NCBI GenBank assembly: GCA_002491905.1
Contig: DKWV01000001.1
Location: 229,590-293,589, forward strand
From: Lachnospiraceae bacterium UBA7143
GTDB lineage: Bacteria; Bacillota; Clostridia; Lachnospirales; Lachnospiraceae
Length of the DNA: 64,000 nucleotides
Direction of reading: 5' to 3'
Part shown: in pieces, positions 50,971 through 58,160 of the stretch
Layout of the letters: every line of letters begins with the position of its first letter
How positions within the stretch are numbered: the first letter of the stretch is position 1
The notes under the pieces: model-generated
Database searches by the model: none
Told to the model about the DNA's origin: nothing
Seen by the model: only the letters and a program-made list of their open reading frames with translations
Program-made: the position numbers and the translations under genes

Positions 50971-52551
50971 TCAAAAACTTTGATATAAAAACGCCGCCGT
51001 ATCGTAACTGCCGCCATAAATGCCCGTAATCACCAAAAGCAGCACCACACCGTAGTAGCAGCACCATCTCACGGCCATCGGACAGGCAGACAACGTGCGC
51101 CGCACATCCTTTCCCCGCTCCTCCCATATCGAGACAGCAAGCCACAGCAGGCAAGACACTGCCAACAGTAAAAATCCATATCTGCTGAGTCCGTAAGATG
51201 TCACGTTCAAAATACCCTCTTTCATGCGAAAGTCAGCAAAAAGCGCCCGGTAAATCTCCCCTGCCTGGGAGAGGCTCTCCGATCGGATCAGCACATCCGC
51301 CACAAACACAATCACCCACGTTCTGGCCATAGAAAAGAAACCGTAAAGTTTTCCTCCCTTTATATGAAGATTCTCCTTCCAGATGCCATACTGCGATTCC
51401 AATACGAGCGAAACGCACATAATGACGCCGTAATAGACGCCCCATAGAATATAGCTCACCGTTCTGCCATGCCACATACCCGTCAGCAGCCAGACCAGCA
51501 TCGTGCCGATTATCCCGGTCACATGTTTTCCCATATTGGGCCATTTTTTCTTCGACGCTTTACCAATTTTCCGCCCCGTCCCGGACATCACGAAGGAAAA
51601 CATCACATAATCTTTAAACCACGTCCCCAGCGTAATGTGCCATCTGCGCCAAAATTCGGCCACAGATCCGGAAAAATAAGGCCTTTTGAAATTTTCGGGC
51701 AGCGACACGTCGAAGGTCTCACTGACTCCCAACGCCATATCCATGTATCCCGAAAAGTCCGCGTAGAGCTGCAGCATATAGAGCACCACCGCCAGCGCAT
51801 AAATGCTGCCCGGAATCTCCCCGTCCACGTTCCCGAACACATTTCCCACAAAGAGATTAATCCGATCCGCAATCACCAGCTTCTTAAATGCACCCCAGAC
51901 AAACCGCTGCACGCCAAAAAGCATCCTGTCATAGTCAAAAACATGCTCCCGCTCAAATTCTCCCTGCAGTTTCGCATAGCGGTTGAAGGGTCCCTGCGTA
52001 ATCGCCGGAAAATAGGCCAAAAATAAGAAAAATTTTGCGGGATTTTTCTGCGCACGGCACTGTTCCCGCCCCACATCCACCACATAACCGATGGCCGTCA
52101 GCGTATAGAAGGAAATGCCGAGCGGCATCACCACACGGGCAAAAAAGGCGTCACTTAAAAATGCAGTCAAACCCGCTCTCTGTAAAAAAGGCAGAATCAC
52201 CACCATATACTTCGTACAGAGCAAAATTCCCAGACTCAACACAAAATAAAGGATTTGAACGCGTCTCCTGCGCCTCTCAAATCCCTGCTTCAACGTCTTT
52301 TTCCGCTCTTTATCCGCAATGTCAGAAAGCGCTTCCTTCTGCGCCTCCAGACTGCGCGCCAGATAAATACCGCAGCCGTAAGCGCCCGCCCCCGTCAGAA
52401 GAATTCCAACCGGAATCCCGCCCGTACCGGCCACGTAAAACAGACCGCTCGCCACGGCCAGAATCATCCACTGGCGCTTTTTCGGCGCCAGATAGTAGAG
52501 GGCAAAGGAAATCACCCACAGTATGGTAAAACCGCCTGATAGAAACTGCAT
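50971..52551 (-). CDS. MBOAT-family O-acyltransferase (DltB/AlgI-like)
   Basis: About 526 residues with 10-12 membrane segments. The MBOAT core is plain: MPLGISFYTLTAIGYVVDV, FPAITQGPFNRYAKLQGEF, LQLYADFSGYMDMALGVS, EFWRRWHITLGTWFKDYV and, with the catalytic-type histidine, LLTGMWHGRTVSYILWG (His367 in the longer frame). Such enzymes move an acyl group across the membrane onto a glycan or teichoic acid; in the Dlt system DltB takes it from the acyl carrier protein DltC. The ATG at 52551 has GGAGG five bases upstream and is chosen over 52569. It belongs with the ACP, formyltransferase, ligase and DltD-like genes upstream. Confidence 0.88.
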   Translation of the reverse strand: MQFLSGGFTILWVISFALYYLAPKKRQWMILAVASGLFYVAGTGGIPVGILLTGAGAYGCGIYLARSLEAQKEALSDIADKERKKTLKQGFERRRRRVQILYFVLSLGILLCTKYMVVILPFLQRAGLTAFLSDAFFARVVMPLGISFYTLTAIGYVVDVGREQCRAQKNPAKFFLFLAYFPAITQGPFNRYAKLQGEFEREHVFDYDRMLFGVQRFVWGAFKKLVIADRINLFVGNVFGNVDGEIPGSIYALAVVLYMLQLYADFSGYMDMALGVSETFDVSLPENFKRPYFSGSVAEFWRRWHITLGTWFKDYVMFSFVMSGTGRKIGKASKKKWPNMGKHVTGIIGTMLVWLLTGMWHGRTVSYILWGVYYGVIMCVSLVLESQYGIWKENLHIKGGKLYGFFSMARTWVIVFVADVLIRSESLSQAGEIYRALFADFRMKEGILNVTSYGLSRYGFLLLAVSCLLWLAVSIWEERGKDVRRTLSACPMAVRWCCYYGVVLLLVITGIYGGSYDTAAFLYQSF

Positions 52552-52571
52552 ATATCCTCCACAATTCATAC

Positions 52572-52599
52572 GGAGAATGCCGCATTTCAGGCATTCTCC
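52572..52599. other. Perfect 10-bp stem hairpin
   Basis: GGAGAATGCC (52572-52581) and GGCATTCTCC (52590-52599) form a perfect stem with an eight-base loop, directly beside repeat copy B and about 20 bases before the MBOAT start. No T-run follows on the minus strand, so it is not a standard terminator; it could protect or process the messenger between the ACP and MBOAT genes. Confidence 0.55.
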
Positions 52600-52601
52600 T
52601 A

Positions 52602-52665
52602 CGCGAAACTTAGTACTTCTCCACGAAACAGCCCCTGCTGTGAGTGGCTAGAAGTACTTTTCGCG
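52602..52665. repeat. GTACT hairpin element, copy B
   Basis: A 64-base near-continuous hairpin: CGCGAAActtAGTACTTCT (52602-52620) pairs with AGAAGTACTTTTCGCG (52650-52665) with the same three-base bulge as copy A, and the interior continues with CCAC/GTGG and ACAGC/GCTGT around a CCCT loop. A T-run follows on the plus strand, so it could stop plus-strand transcription. It starts ten bases beyond the ACP stop, and with copy C it brackets the MBOAT gene. Confidence 0.7.
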
Positions 52666-52674
52666 TTTTTCACG

Positions 52675-52905
52675 CTATTCGTCAATCAGTTGTCTCACCA
52701 GCTCTATGATCGCCTCTTTGTTCCTGAAATTCTCCGCCACCACATACTTAGCGTCGATCTCGATGTCGAAGACGTCCTCCAGCTCGCTCACAATATTGAT
52801 CACCGTAAAGGAGTCGATCACGCCCTCCTCCATCATATTGTCGCCGTCGTAGTCGAGGGCTTCCTCACAGTATTCTTCCAGTATTTCCAAAACTTTTTCT
52901 TCCAT
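52675..52905 (-). CDS. Acyl carrier protein (DltC-like)
   Basis: About 76 residues from the chosen start, the normal length for an ACP. MMEEGVIDSFTVINIVSELE carries the phosphopantetheine attachment serine in DSF (Ser43 in the longer frame), flanked by acidic helices (ELEDVFDIEIDAKYVVAENF). It would be loaded by the adjacent DltA-like ligase and serve the MBOAT enzyme. ATG at 52905 has AGG ten bases upstream and gives the typical MEEKVLEIL start; the longer frame from 52938 adds an atypical head. Its place between the formyltransferase and MBOAT genes supports a carrier of an acyl or aminoacyl group. Confidence 0.88.
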   Translation of the reverse strand: MEEKVLEILEEYCEEALDYDGDNMMEEGVIDSFTVINIVSELEDVFDIEIDAKYVVAENFRNKEAIIELVRQLIDE

Positions 52906-52988
52906 AAACTGATATCCTTTCTCGCCGGTCATCCGCACTTATATTTTACACCTGCATATGCACATTCCCAATTCCTCTTATTACCAAA

Positions 52989-53867
52989 TCATAACATTCG
53001 ATATTTTATTTTTAACAGCTGACCATCCGCAAATGGCAGATAAAGCATGTCTGCTCCCTCCTGTCTTTTCTCAGGAGCAATCTTCCGATACCGTAGAATC
53101 TCCGCCCGCGCTCCCGAAACTTCCGTCTGCAGCGGCGGGAAAATGCCGCTTTTCCCGTAATCCACGCTGCGCAGCAAACGGTACAGTTTCTCCGGCTTTT
53201 CCTGTAAATCCAGGAAACCGTCCCCGGGTATCTCAGTCGAACGGTACATCCGCCTCCCCGGCGCCACCTCCTGCGGCTTCGCCTGCGCATTCTCCCGCAG
53301 CACCGCGTCAAAGCACTCATAAAAGCCCTCACAGGCCAGATCCATCAGCCGCTCCGTCAACTCATAGGCCTTCGTGTCTGGACCGATCTCGCAGCTCTTC
53401 TGGACGATGATACTGCCCTCATCCACCCCTGCCGTCACATAATGCCATGTGATGCCTGTCTGCTCCTCGCCCTGATAAATGACCCAGCTCGGCGCGTTCC
53501 TGCCGGGATAATGCGGCAGAAGGGCATTGTGAAAATTGATGATCGTGATATTTTCCCGCTCCACCAATGCGGCCGGGAACAGAAAATTGTTGCTGGCGGA
53601 GACAATCAGCGTTTTCTCCCTTATTTCGCCGAGATAATCGCCAAGCTCCCGCTTATCCGGCATGGACGCAAAGGGAATGCCCCTCTCCATACAGATCTGC
53701 CCCGTAACGCTCAGGGCATGGGGCTCATGCTCGATAAATTCCAGCCCATAGCCATAGTCTGCCCGCCTGTCGTGTATATACTTCAGTACCTCCCCAGCAG
53801 CCTTGCCATATCCGATCACTACGATCTGTGTGAAATTTGTTTTCATACTCTCCATTTCATATCGCAT
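52989..53867 (-). CDS. Formyltransferase-family protein (Fmt/ArnA-type catalytic domain)
   Basis: A 292-residue protein. Residues 15-90 form a Rossmann-like half (IVVIGYGKAAGEVLKYI, LIVSASNNFLFP). The formyltransferase core follows: IINFHNALLPHYPGRNAPSW and GITWHYVTAGVDEGSII contain the catalytic Asn111, His113 and Asp149 equivalents of methionyl-tRNA formyltransferase, and a C-terminal Fmt-like tail starts near residue 205. It would use 10-formyltetrahydrofolate to formylate an amine. It lies between the DltA-like ligase and the ACP, so an aminoacyl-ACP is an attractive acceptor; a nucleotide amino sugar is the main alternative. The start is unclear: ATG 53867, 53855 and 53846 are all in frame, with GGAG very close to the last. 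Confidence 0.82.
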   Translation of the reverse strand: MRYEMESMKTNFTQIVVIGYGKAAGEVLKYIHDRRADYGYGLEFIEHEPHALSVTGQICMERGIPFASMPDKRELGDYLGEIREKTLIVSASNNFLFPAALVERENITIINFHNALLPHYPGRNAPSWVIYQGEEQTGITWHYVTAGVDEGSIIVQKSCEIGPDTKAYELTERLMDLACEGFYECFDAVLRENAQAKPQEVAPGRRMYRSTEIPGDGFLDLQEKPEKLYRLLRSVDYGKSGIFPPLQTEVSGARAEILRYRKIAPEKRQEGADMLYLPFADGQLLKIKYRML

Positions 53868-53898
53868 GTTATTATTTTATGGTTTACGTCTGCATCAG

Positions 53899-53952
53899 CC
53901 GGGATGAAAATGAAATTCTCAAGGAGCCCTTAAAATTTCATTTTTATCCTGG
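53899..53952. other. Long imperfect hairpin between ligase and formyltransferase genes
   Basis: Arms 53899-53917 and 53934-53952 pair at 17 of 19 positions (CCGGGATGAAAATGAAATT against AATTTCATTTTTATCCTGG), and the interior AAGG/CCTT pair extends the stem. No T-run follows on the minus strand. It fills most of the 93-base gap, so it may be an attenuator, a processing site or a stabiliser within the dlt-like transcript. Confidence 0.55.
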
Positions 53953-53960
53953 CGGAATCC

Positions 53961-55493
53961 TTATATAATATATTCCTTCAATTTCACCCGGTCGATCTTG
54001 CCGTTGGCATTGATGGGCATTTTCTCCACACGGATCACCTTGTTCGGCAGCATGTACTCCGGCACCAGATGGGAAATCTTCTCATTGATGTACGCCTTAT
54101 CCAGTTCCTCCTCGATAAAGAGCACAATCTTCTGCCGTTTCTCGTCATAGAGGCAGCAATTTAAGGAAATCTCCGGCAACGAGGACACCGCCGTCTCGAT
54201 CTCTCCCAGCTCAATCCGATGCCCCATATGCTTGATCTGGAAATCCTTCCTTGAAAGATAGATAATCTCCCCGCGCTCATTATATTTCACCACATCCCCG
54301 GTTCGGTAAATCAACTCCGGCACCGCCCGGTTCAGCGGATTCTGGACGAACGCCTCCTTCGTCTTTTCTGGATTGCTATAATATCCCATGGACAGGGACG
54401 TCCCCCTGACGCAAAGTTCGCCCGGCTCCTCCCCCGTCACCGGCTCATCCTTTTCATTTAGTACAAGAATGTCCGTATTTGGCATGGGAAACCCGATAGG
54501 GAGCGGCTCCTCGTCTGAAAATTCGCGGTCCACAATATAATAAGTGCAGGCATCCGTAATCTCTGTGGGACCGTACAGGTTCGCGTACTGTACATCCGGC
54601 AGAAATTTCCGCCACACGTTAAGCTGCTTATTCGGCATCACCTCACCGCAGAACAGCACCCGCCGCAGCGTGTCGGACAAATCCACATTTTTGAATGCCT
54701 TGAGCTTTGCCACCACAATCAGCGCCGAAGGCACCCAGAAAATGGTATTAATTTTCTTTTCCTTCAGATACTCCAGAAGGGGTACCGGCTGGGCAAAGAG
54801 CGTTTTCGGGATAATATAGGTCGTCGCGCCCGTTTTCAGGGTGCTGTAGATATCCAGAATCGAATTGTCAAAATAGAACGGCGCCTGATTGCCGAAACTG
54901 TCCTTCTCCGTGATGGCAAAGGTTTCCGTCACCCAGTCTATGTAGTCGATTACAGCCCTGTGGTTGATCGTCACGCCTTTCGGCACACCCGTAGAGCCGG
55001 AAGTAAACAGCACATACAGGAGGTCGGTGTCAATACCGCGTCTTCTCGCCGCCTCCAAATCCGCCTCCCTCCCGGATAATTTCTTCTCAACCCCGGCGTC
55101 GGATGCCAAAACCTCCTCCAGCAGAAGGAACTCCCCCTTGTAGTCATAAGCCGAAAAGACCTCCCGCAAGGCCCCTGTGGTAATAACCACGGCAGGCTCC
55201 AGGACCTCCAAAATCTTATTGACGCGACTCCCCGGCATGTCCACGTCGATGGGGGAATAAAAGTTACAGCTATAAGCCGCCCCCATAAAGGAGACAAGCA
55301 CATCCACGCCCTTTTCCAGGAAAATGGCGACAGGCTTCTTAAACAGTCCCCGCCCCGTCAGCTCGCAGGCAATGGCTCTGGCCTGGGCGCGAAGCTGCAA
55401 AAAGGTAATCTCCTTTTTCTCATCCGCATAGGCTGTCTTGCCGGGAAAACGCGCCGCCGTCTCGTCCAGCCAGTAAGTAACGTTTGCTTTCAT
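53961..55493 (-). CDS. DltA-like amino acid-activating (AMP-binding) ligase
   Basis: A 510-residue adenylation-domain protein with the length of DltA. YVLFTSGSTGVPKGVTINHR (A3 core, residues about 161-179), NQAPFYFDNSILDIY (A4; the FD aspartate at 209 that pairs with a substrate amine), LYGPTEITDACTYYI (A5), YRTGDVVKYNERGEIIYLSR (A7/A8) and the catalytic lysine in NANGKIDR (Lys499) are all present. DltA activates D-alanine with ATP and loads DltC. The retained A4 aspartate argues for an amino acid substrate here. It follows the DltD-like gene by 38 bases and is followed by the formyltransferase. Confidence 0.88.
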   Translation of the reverse strand: MKANVTYWLDETAARFPGKTAYADEKKEITFLQLRAQARAIACELTGRGLFKKPVAIFLEKGVDVLVSFMGAAYSCNFYSPIDVDMPGSRVNKILEVLEPAVVITTGALREVFSAYDYKGEFLLLEEVLASDAGVEKKLSGREADLEAARRRGIDTDLLYVLFTSGSTGVPKGVTINHRAVIDYIDWVTETFAITEKDSFGNQAPFYFDNSILDIYSTLKTGATTYIIPKTLFAQPVPLLEYLKEKKINTIFWVPSALIVVAKLKAFKNVDLSDTLRRVLFCGEVMPNKQLNVWRKFLPDVQYANLYGPTEITDACTYYIVDREFSDEEPLPIGFPMPNTDILVLNEKDEPVTGEEPGELCVRGTSLSMGYYSNPEKTKEAFVQNPLNRAVPELIYRTGDVVKYNERGEIIYLSRKDFQIKHMGHRIELGEIETAVSSLPEISLNCCLYDEKRQKIVLFIEEELDKAYINEKISHLVPEYMLPNKVIRVEKMPINANGKIDRVKLKEYII

Positions 55494-55531
55494 TTCTGCT
55501 CTTTATCCTCTCCGGCGGACATCGCGCCGCA

Positions 55532-56611
55532 TCAGCGCGCCTCTATCACAGGATAGTAAGTATCCGCCGTCTTTTCTGTCTTTACATGGTACACATCATA
55601 CAAATCCGTCATCTCAAGGCCGCATCCCGCCGGGTCATAGGAGCCGTAGAGAGCAATTCCTTTCTCTGCAGCCAAATTCTTCACCTTTTCCTCCACCTCA
55701 AGCGCGATCCGAAAAGCCTCCTCAGATTCTATGTAATTATACATCATGGGCGAATAGGGTGGCAAGTATAAAATGACCTCCACGCCCGCCTCCTGCAGAT
55801 AATCCACCAACTCGGAAAACTGCGAAAAATGCCCTTCGTCGATGCTGCGATAGTCCGTCATCCGATAGACCACATGCTCCTCCATTGCCTGTCGCGTCAT
55901 CTCCTCCACGTCCGACGGATCCACTTCCCGAAGCTCCCGCTGGTAACTGACACTTCCGTCAGAATGTTTGAGATACCCTTCCGTCACCCAATCGTCGGTG
56001 TAAGAGACGGCAAACCGCTTCTTTTCGGGAAGCAGGGTGATATTGTAGCGGAAATAATCTAAGGAAACAGTTTTGCCCCAGTCCCGGCCCGTATCCTTAT
56101 GCGGGCGCGCCAGCTCCGGCGACAGTTTTCCGTCCAGAGTCAGCGACATATAATTGGCATAGCTTTCCAATTCCTTCCACTTCTCATTGTCATGGCTGGT
56201 ATTGAAGAGAAAAGGGTCGACACCGATCACCGCCGTCGCCGGAAGCTTATTCTGCGACACCGCCATGCCACAAACCGCCAGCAGATCGTAGATTGTGGCC
56301 TCGGAGAGCCCTGCGTTGTAAAAAGAATCCGTTCCAAACATGGTATGGTCGAAGGTGTACACACGGCTGGAGCCGAGAACCATGACCTGCGGCGGCTCCT
56401 CCATTCCACCAATGCGCGCCGCCAGAAGATTCCTGTCGTTGTAGTCAGAATCCTCCAGGCCCTCCACATGCTTTCCCGCCGCCATCTGCGCGGCGATCCC
56501 GTCGTAGGTAACGCGCAGGAGGGCGTAGGAATCCACATACCAGTTGACCCATCCTATGAAAATGAGAAGCGGCAGGAGAAAGAGCGCCGCCTTGAGCCAT
56601 TTTTTAATCAT
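55532..56611 (-). CDS. SGNH/DltD-like membrane-anchored protein
   Basis: A 359-residue protein with one N-terminal membrane helix (about 7-24) and an outer domain. QVMVLGSSRVYTFDHTMFGT has the GSSR block with Ser81/82; the C-terminal TDLYDVYHVKTEKTADTYY supplies the D-H pair. This is the DltD/AlgX-like arrangement and differs in sequence from 44116-45207. In Dlt systems DltD works outside with DltB to pass D-alanine to the teichoic acid. As the first gene of the ligase-formyltransferase-ACP-MBOAT run it probably completes the transfer to the polymer. It also marks the right end of the glycan locus. Confidence 0.7.
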   Translation of the reverse strand: MIKKWLKAALFLLPLLIFIGWVNWYVDSYALLRVTYDGIAAQMAAGKHVEGLEDSDYNDRNLLAARIGGMEEPPQVMVLGSSRVYTFDHTMFGTDSFYNAGLSEATIYDLLAVCGMAVSQNKLPATAVIGVDPFLFNTSHDNEKWKELESYANYMSLTLDGKLSPELARPHKDTGRDWGKTVSLDYFRYNITLLPEKKRFAVSYTDDWVTEGYLKHSDGSVSYQRELREVDPSDVEEMTRQAMEEHVVYRMTDYRSIDEGHFSQFSELVDYLQEAGVEVILYLPPYSPMMYNYIESEEAFRIALEVEEKVKNLAAEKGIALYGSYDPAGCGLEMTDLYDVYHVKTEKTADTYYPVIEAR

Positions 56612-56680
56612 TTGTAACCCCGCTGTTTCACGATTTTTATAAATTTACATCTTGTTCACTATCTTGGTCACATCATCTTT

Positions 56681-56716
56681 TTCGCTCATAATTCGCTCAT
56701 CTGAAATGAGCGAATT
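56681..56716. repeat. 36-bp iteron/palindrome, copy 1 (just after the AlbA-type gene)
   Basis: The 36 bases are identical to copy 2 at 56922-56957. The unit holds TTCGCTCAT twice, 11 bases apart, followed by an inverted ATGAGCGAATT, so the last 27 bases fold as an 11-bp perfect stem with a five-base loop. Copy 1 lies four bases beyond the AlbA-type gene stop. If the reading frame of copy 2 is followed it codes for the same peptide, NSLISDERIMSE. Confidence 0.8.
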
Positions 56717-56719
56717 GCA

Positions 56720-58105
56720 TTAAAGCCTTGTGTATACATTTCCTTTTGTCATTTTCTTACTTTTAATAACTCCGCAATCAGCCAGCACCTTTAAATATCT
56801 GCGAACCTGTGCCTCTGATTTTCCAGTTACTTCCATTCCCTTTTTCGTAGTAATCGTATCGTTAGTCTTCAAATACTCAAGTATTTGCTGTATTGCTCTT
56901 TTAGCTTTTCCGCTCATTAATTCGCTCATAATTCGCTCATCTGAAATGAGCGAATTATTTTCATTACCGAAAAATAGCTCTAAATATTTATCACACGCCC
57001 TGCAAAGCACCATAATCCCTGACGCGCTGATATTGTATTCCGGCAGCCGCCCGTCAAACTTTGCACAGGCCGCTTTGATTTTATCAAACCCTCTGCCCCA
57101 CGCCTCTATCATGCCGCTCTTAAAGAACACGTTTGCCAGTTTCGGATTATATGGCTTGGAAGAATGCTTTTCAAACAGTTTCTCCGTTGAGTCCAGCTCG
57201 GACGGCATCTCCCCGTCATTCCAGATATATATTTTGTCCTCGTATACGCTGATCTGAATCGGATTGCAGGCACTATAATCCTTGTGAACCACCGCATTCA
57301 GCAATATCTCACGGAACGCCTCCTGTGGAAACATAAACTGCTCAATCCGCTGAATCCCTTCATAATAAATCAAGGCTTTCAGATATTTCGTGTAAACCAA
57401 ATCAACCGTTTTATCAATCTGTTCCATCAGAGAACCATGTACCTCATCCTGATATTTCAAATCGGAATCAGAATCACCAAAATAGCCAATCTTAATATAA
57501 GAACCTGTAACCCATTTCTCCGGATCTTTATAAAATGCCAGCATTGCCGCCCTGATCAGGTAACCGTCCTCGTCAAACAAACGAAGATTCTCCATCAGTA
57601 TGGCATCGTCAACTCTTGTCTCTTCCTCCGTCAGTCTATGTCGCCTTACTGCCTTTTCCTTAAATAAGTCAATTGCCTCTCTCCTCAAATCCGTTACTTT
57701 CAATTTCGGAATCGGCATACCATCCCATGTTCTACCTTGCGTTTTAAGGATGGCTCTATCCAGTTCTTTTCCGGTTATCGTTCTCATGGTGCTGCCGGAA
57801 CGATAAAAATATTTCCCATGATAGCTGATGAGAGAAGGGTACTTGTCCACGATAATTTCAAGGTATTGCAATTTTTTGTCATAAAGCAGGTTAACATCTG
57901 CTACAATACCCATTGTATCTGTAATTTTGTTTGGAATGGCTTCCAATAGTTTCCTTGTGTCCTTATCGCTGAGTCCGACAACCTCTCCGCTATCATTTTT
58001 GCCGATATAAAGGGTTCCGCCATAAGCGTTTGCATATCCGCAGATCCACTCCAAGAACTCATCGTGCCATGATTCTTTGTATTCTATCGTTTGATGTTCC
58101 GGCAT
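56720..58105 (-). CDS. AlbA/Schlafen-type ATP-binding protein with winged-helix tail
   Basis: About 461 residues. HQTIEYKESWHDEFLEWICG and NAYGGTLYIGKNDSGEVVGL are the AlbA_2 (Schlafen-like) domain; EAFREILLNAVVHKDYSACN is the N-box of a GHKL-like ATPase domain (HATPase_c_4), with SGMIEAWGRGFDKIK as its G-box. The last 70 residues form a winged helix (AIQQILEYLKTNDTITTKKG). Such proteins are usually annotated as putative transcriptional regulators and often sit in mobile or defence regions. ATG at 58105 has AGGTG seven bases upstream; a GTG at 58114 is less likely. Repeat copy 2 lies inside the coding part between the ATPase and the winged helix. Confidence 0.85.
   Translation of the reverse strand: MPEHQTIEYKESWHDEFLEWICGYANAYGGTLYIGKNDSGEVVGLSDKDTRKLLEAIPNKITDTMGIVADVNLLYDKKLQYLEIIVDKYPSLISYHGKYFYRSGSTMRTITGKELDRAILKTQGRTWDGMPIPKLKVTDLRREAIDLFKEKAVRRHRLTEEETRVDDAILMENLRLFDEDGYLIRAAMLAFYKDPEKWVTGSYIKIGYFGDSDSDLKYQDEVHGSLMEQIDKTVDLVYTKYLKALIYYEGIQRIEQFMFPQEAFREILLNAVVHKDYSACNPIQISVYEDKIYIWNDGEMPSELDSTEKLFEKHSSKPYNPKLANVFFKSGMIEAWGRGFDKIKAACAKFDGRLPEYNISASGIMVLCRACDKYLELFFGNENNSLISDERIMSELMSGKAKRAIQQILEYLKTNDTITTKKGMEVTGKSEAQVRRYLKVLADCGVIKSKKMTKGNVYTRL
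56922..56957. repeat. 36-bp iteron/palindrome, copy 2 (inside the AlbA-type gene)
   Basis: Identical over 36 bases to copy 1 and in the same orientation, 241 bases away. It is preceded by a further diverged half unit (CCGCTCATT at 56911), giving three 11-base-spaced half sites. It encodes NSLISDERIMSE, the linker before the winged-helix domain. Recombination between copies would delete the winged helix and leave a short new C-terminus. Confidence 0.8.
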
Positions 58106-58160
58106 ACTTTTCACCTGCTTTCTATCCCCTTATCCTCCATATCTTCATCCCATTTTCACA

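Noticed and set aside
52572..52599. The 10-bp hairpin as a rho-independent terminator
   Set aside because: No T-run follows on the transcribed strand and the MBOAT gene starts about 20 bases later, so termination here would cut the operon.
50971..56611. Ordinary dltABCD operon
   Set aside because: Gene order differs (D-like, A-like, formyltransferase, C-like, B-like), an extra catalytic formyltransferase is present, and the setting is a glycan locus.
56681..56957. The 36-bp repeats as a CRISPR array
   Set aside because: Only two copies, 241 bases apart, one inside a coding region, internal half-site iteration, and no cas gene.
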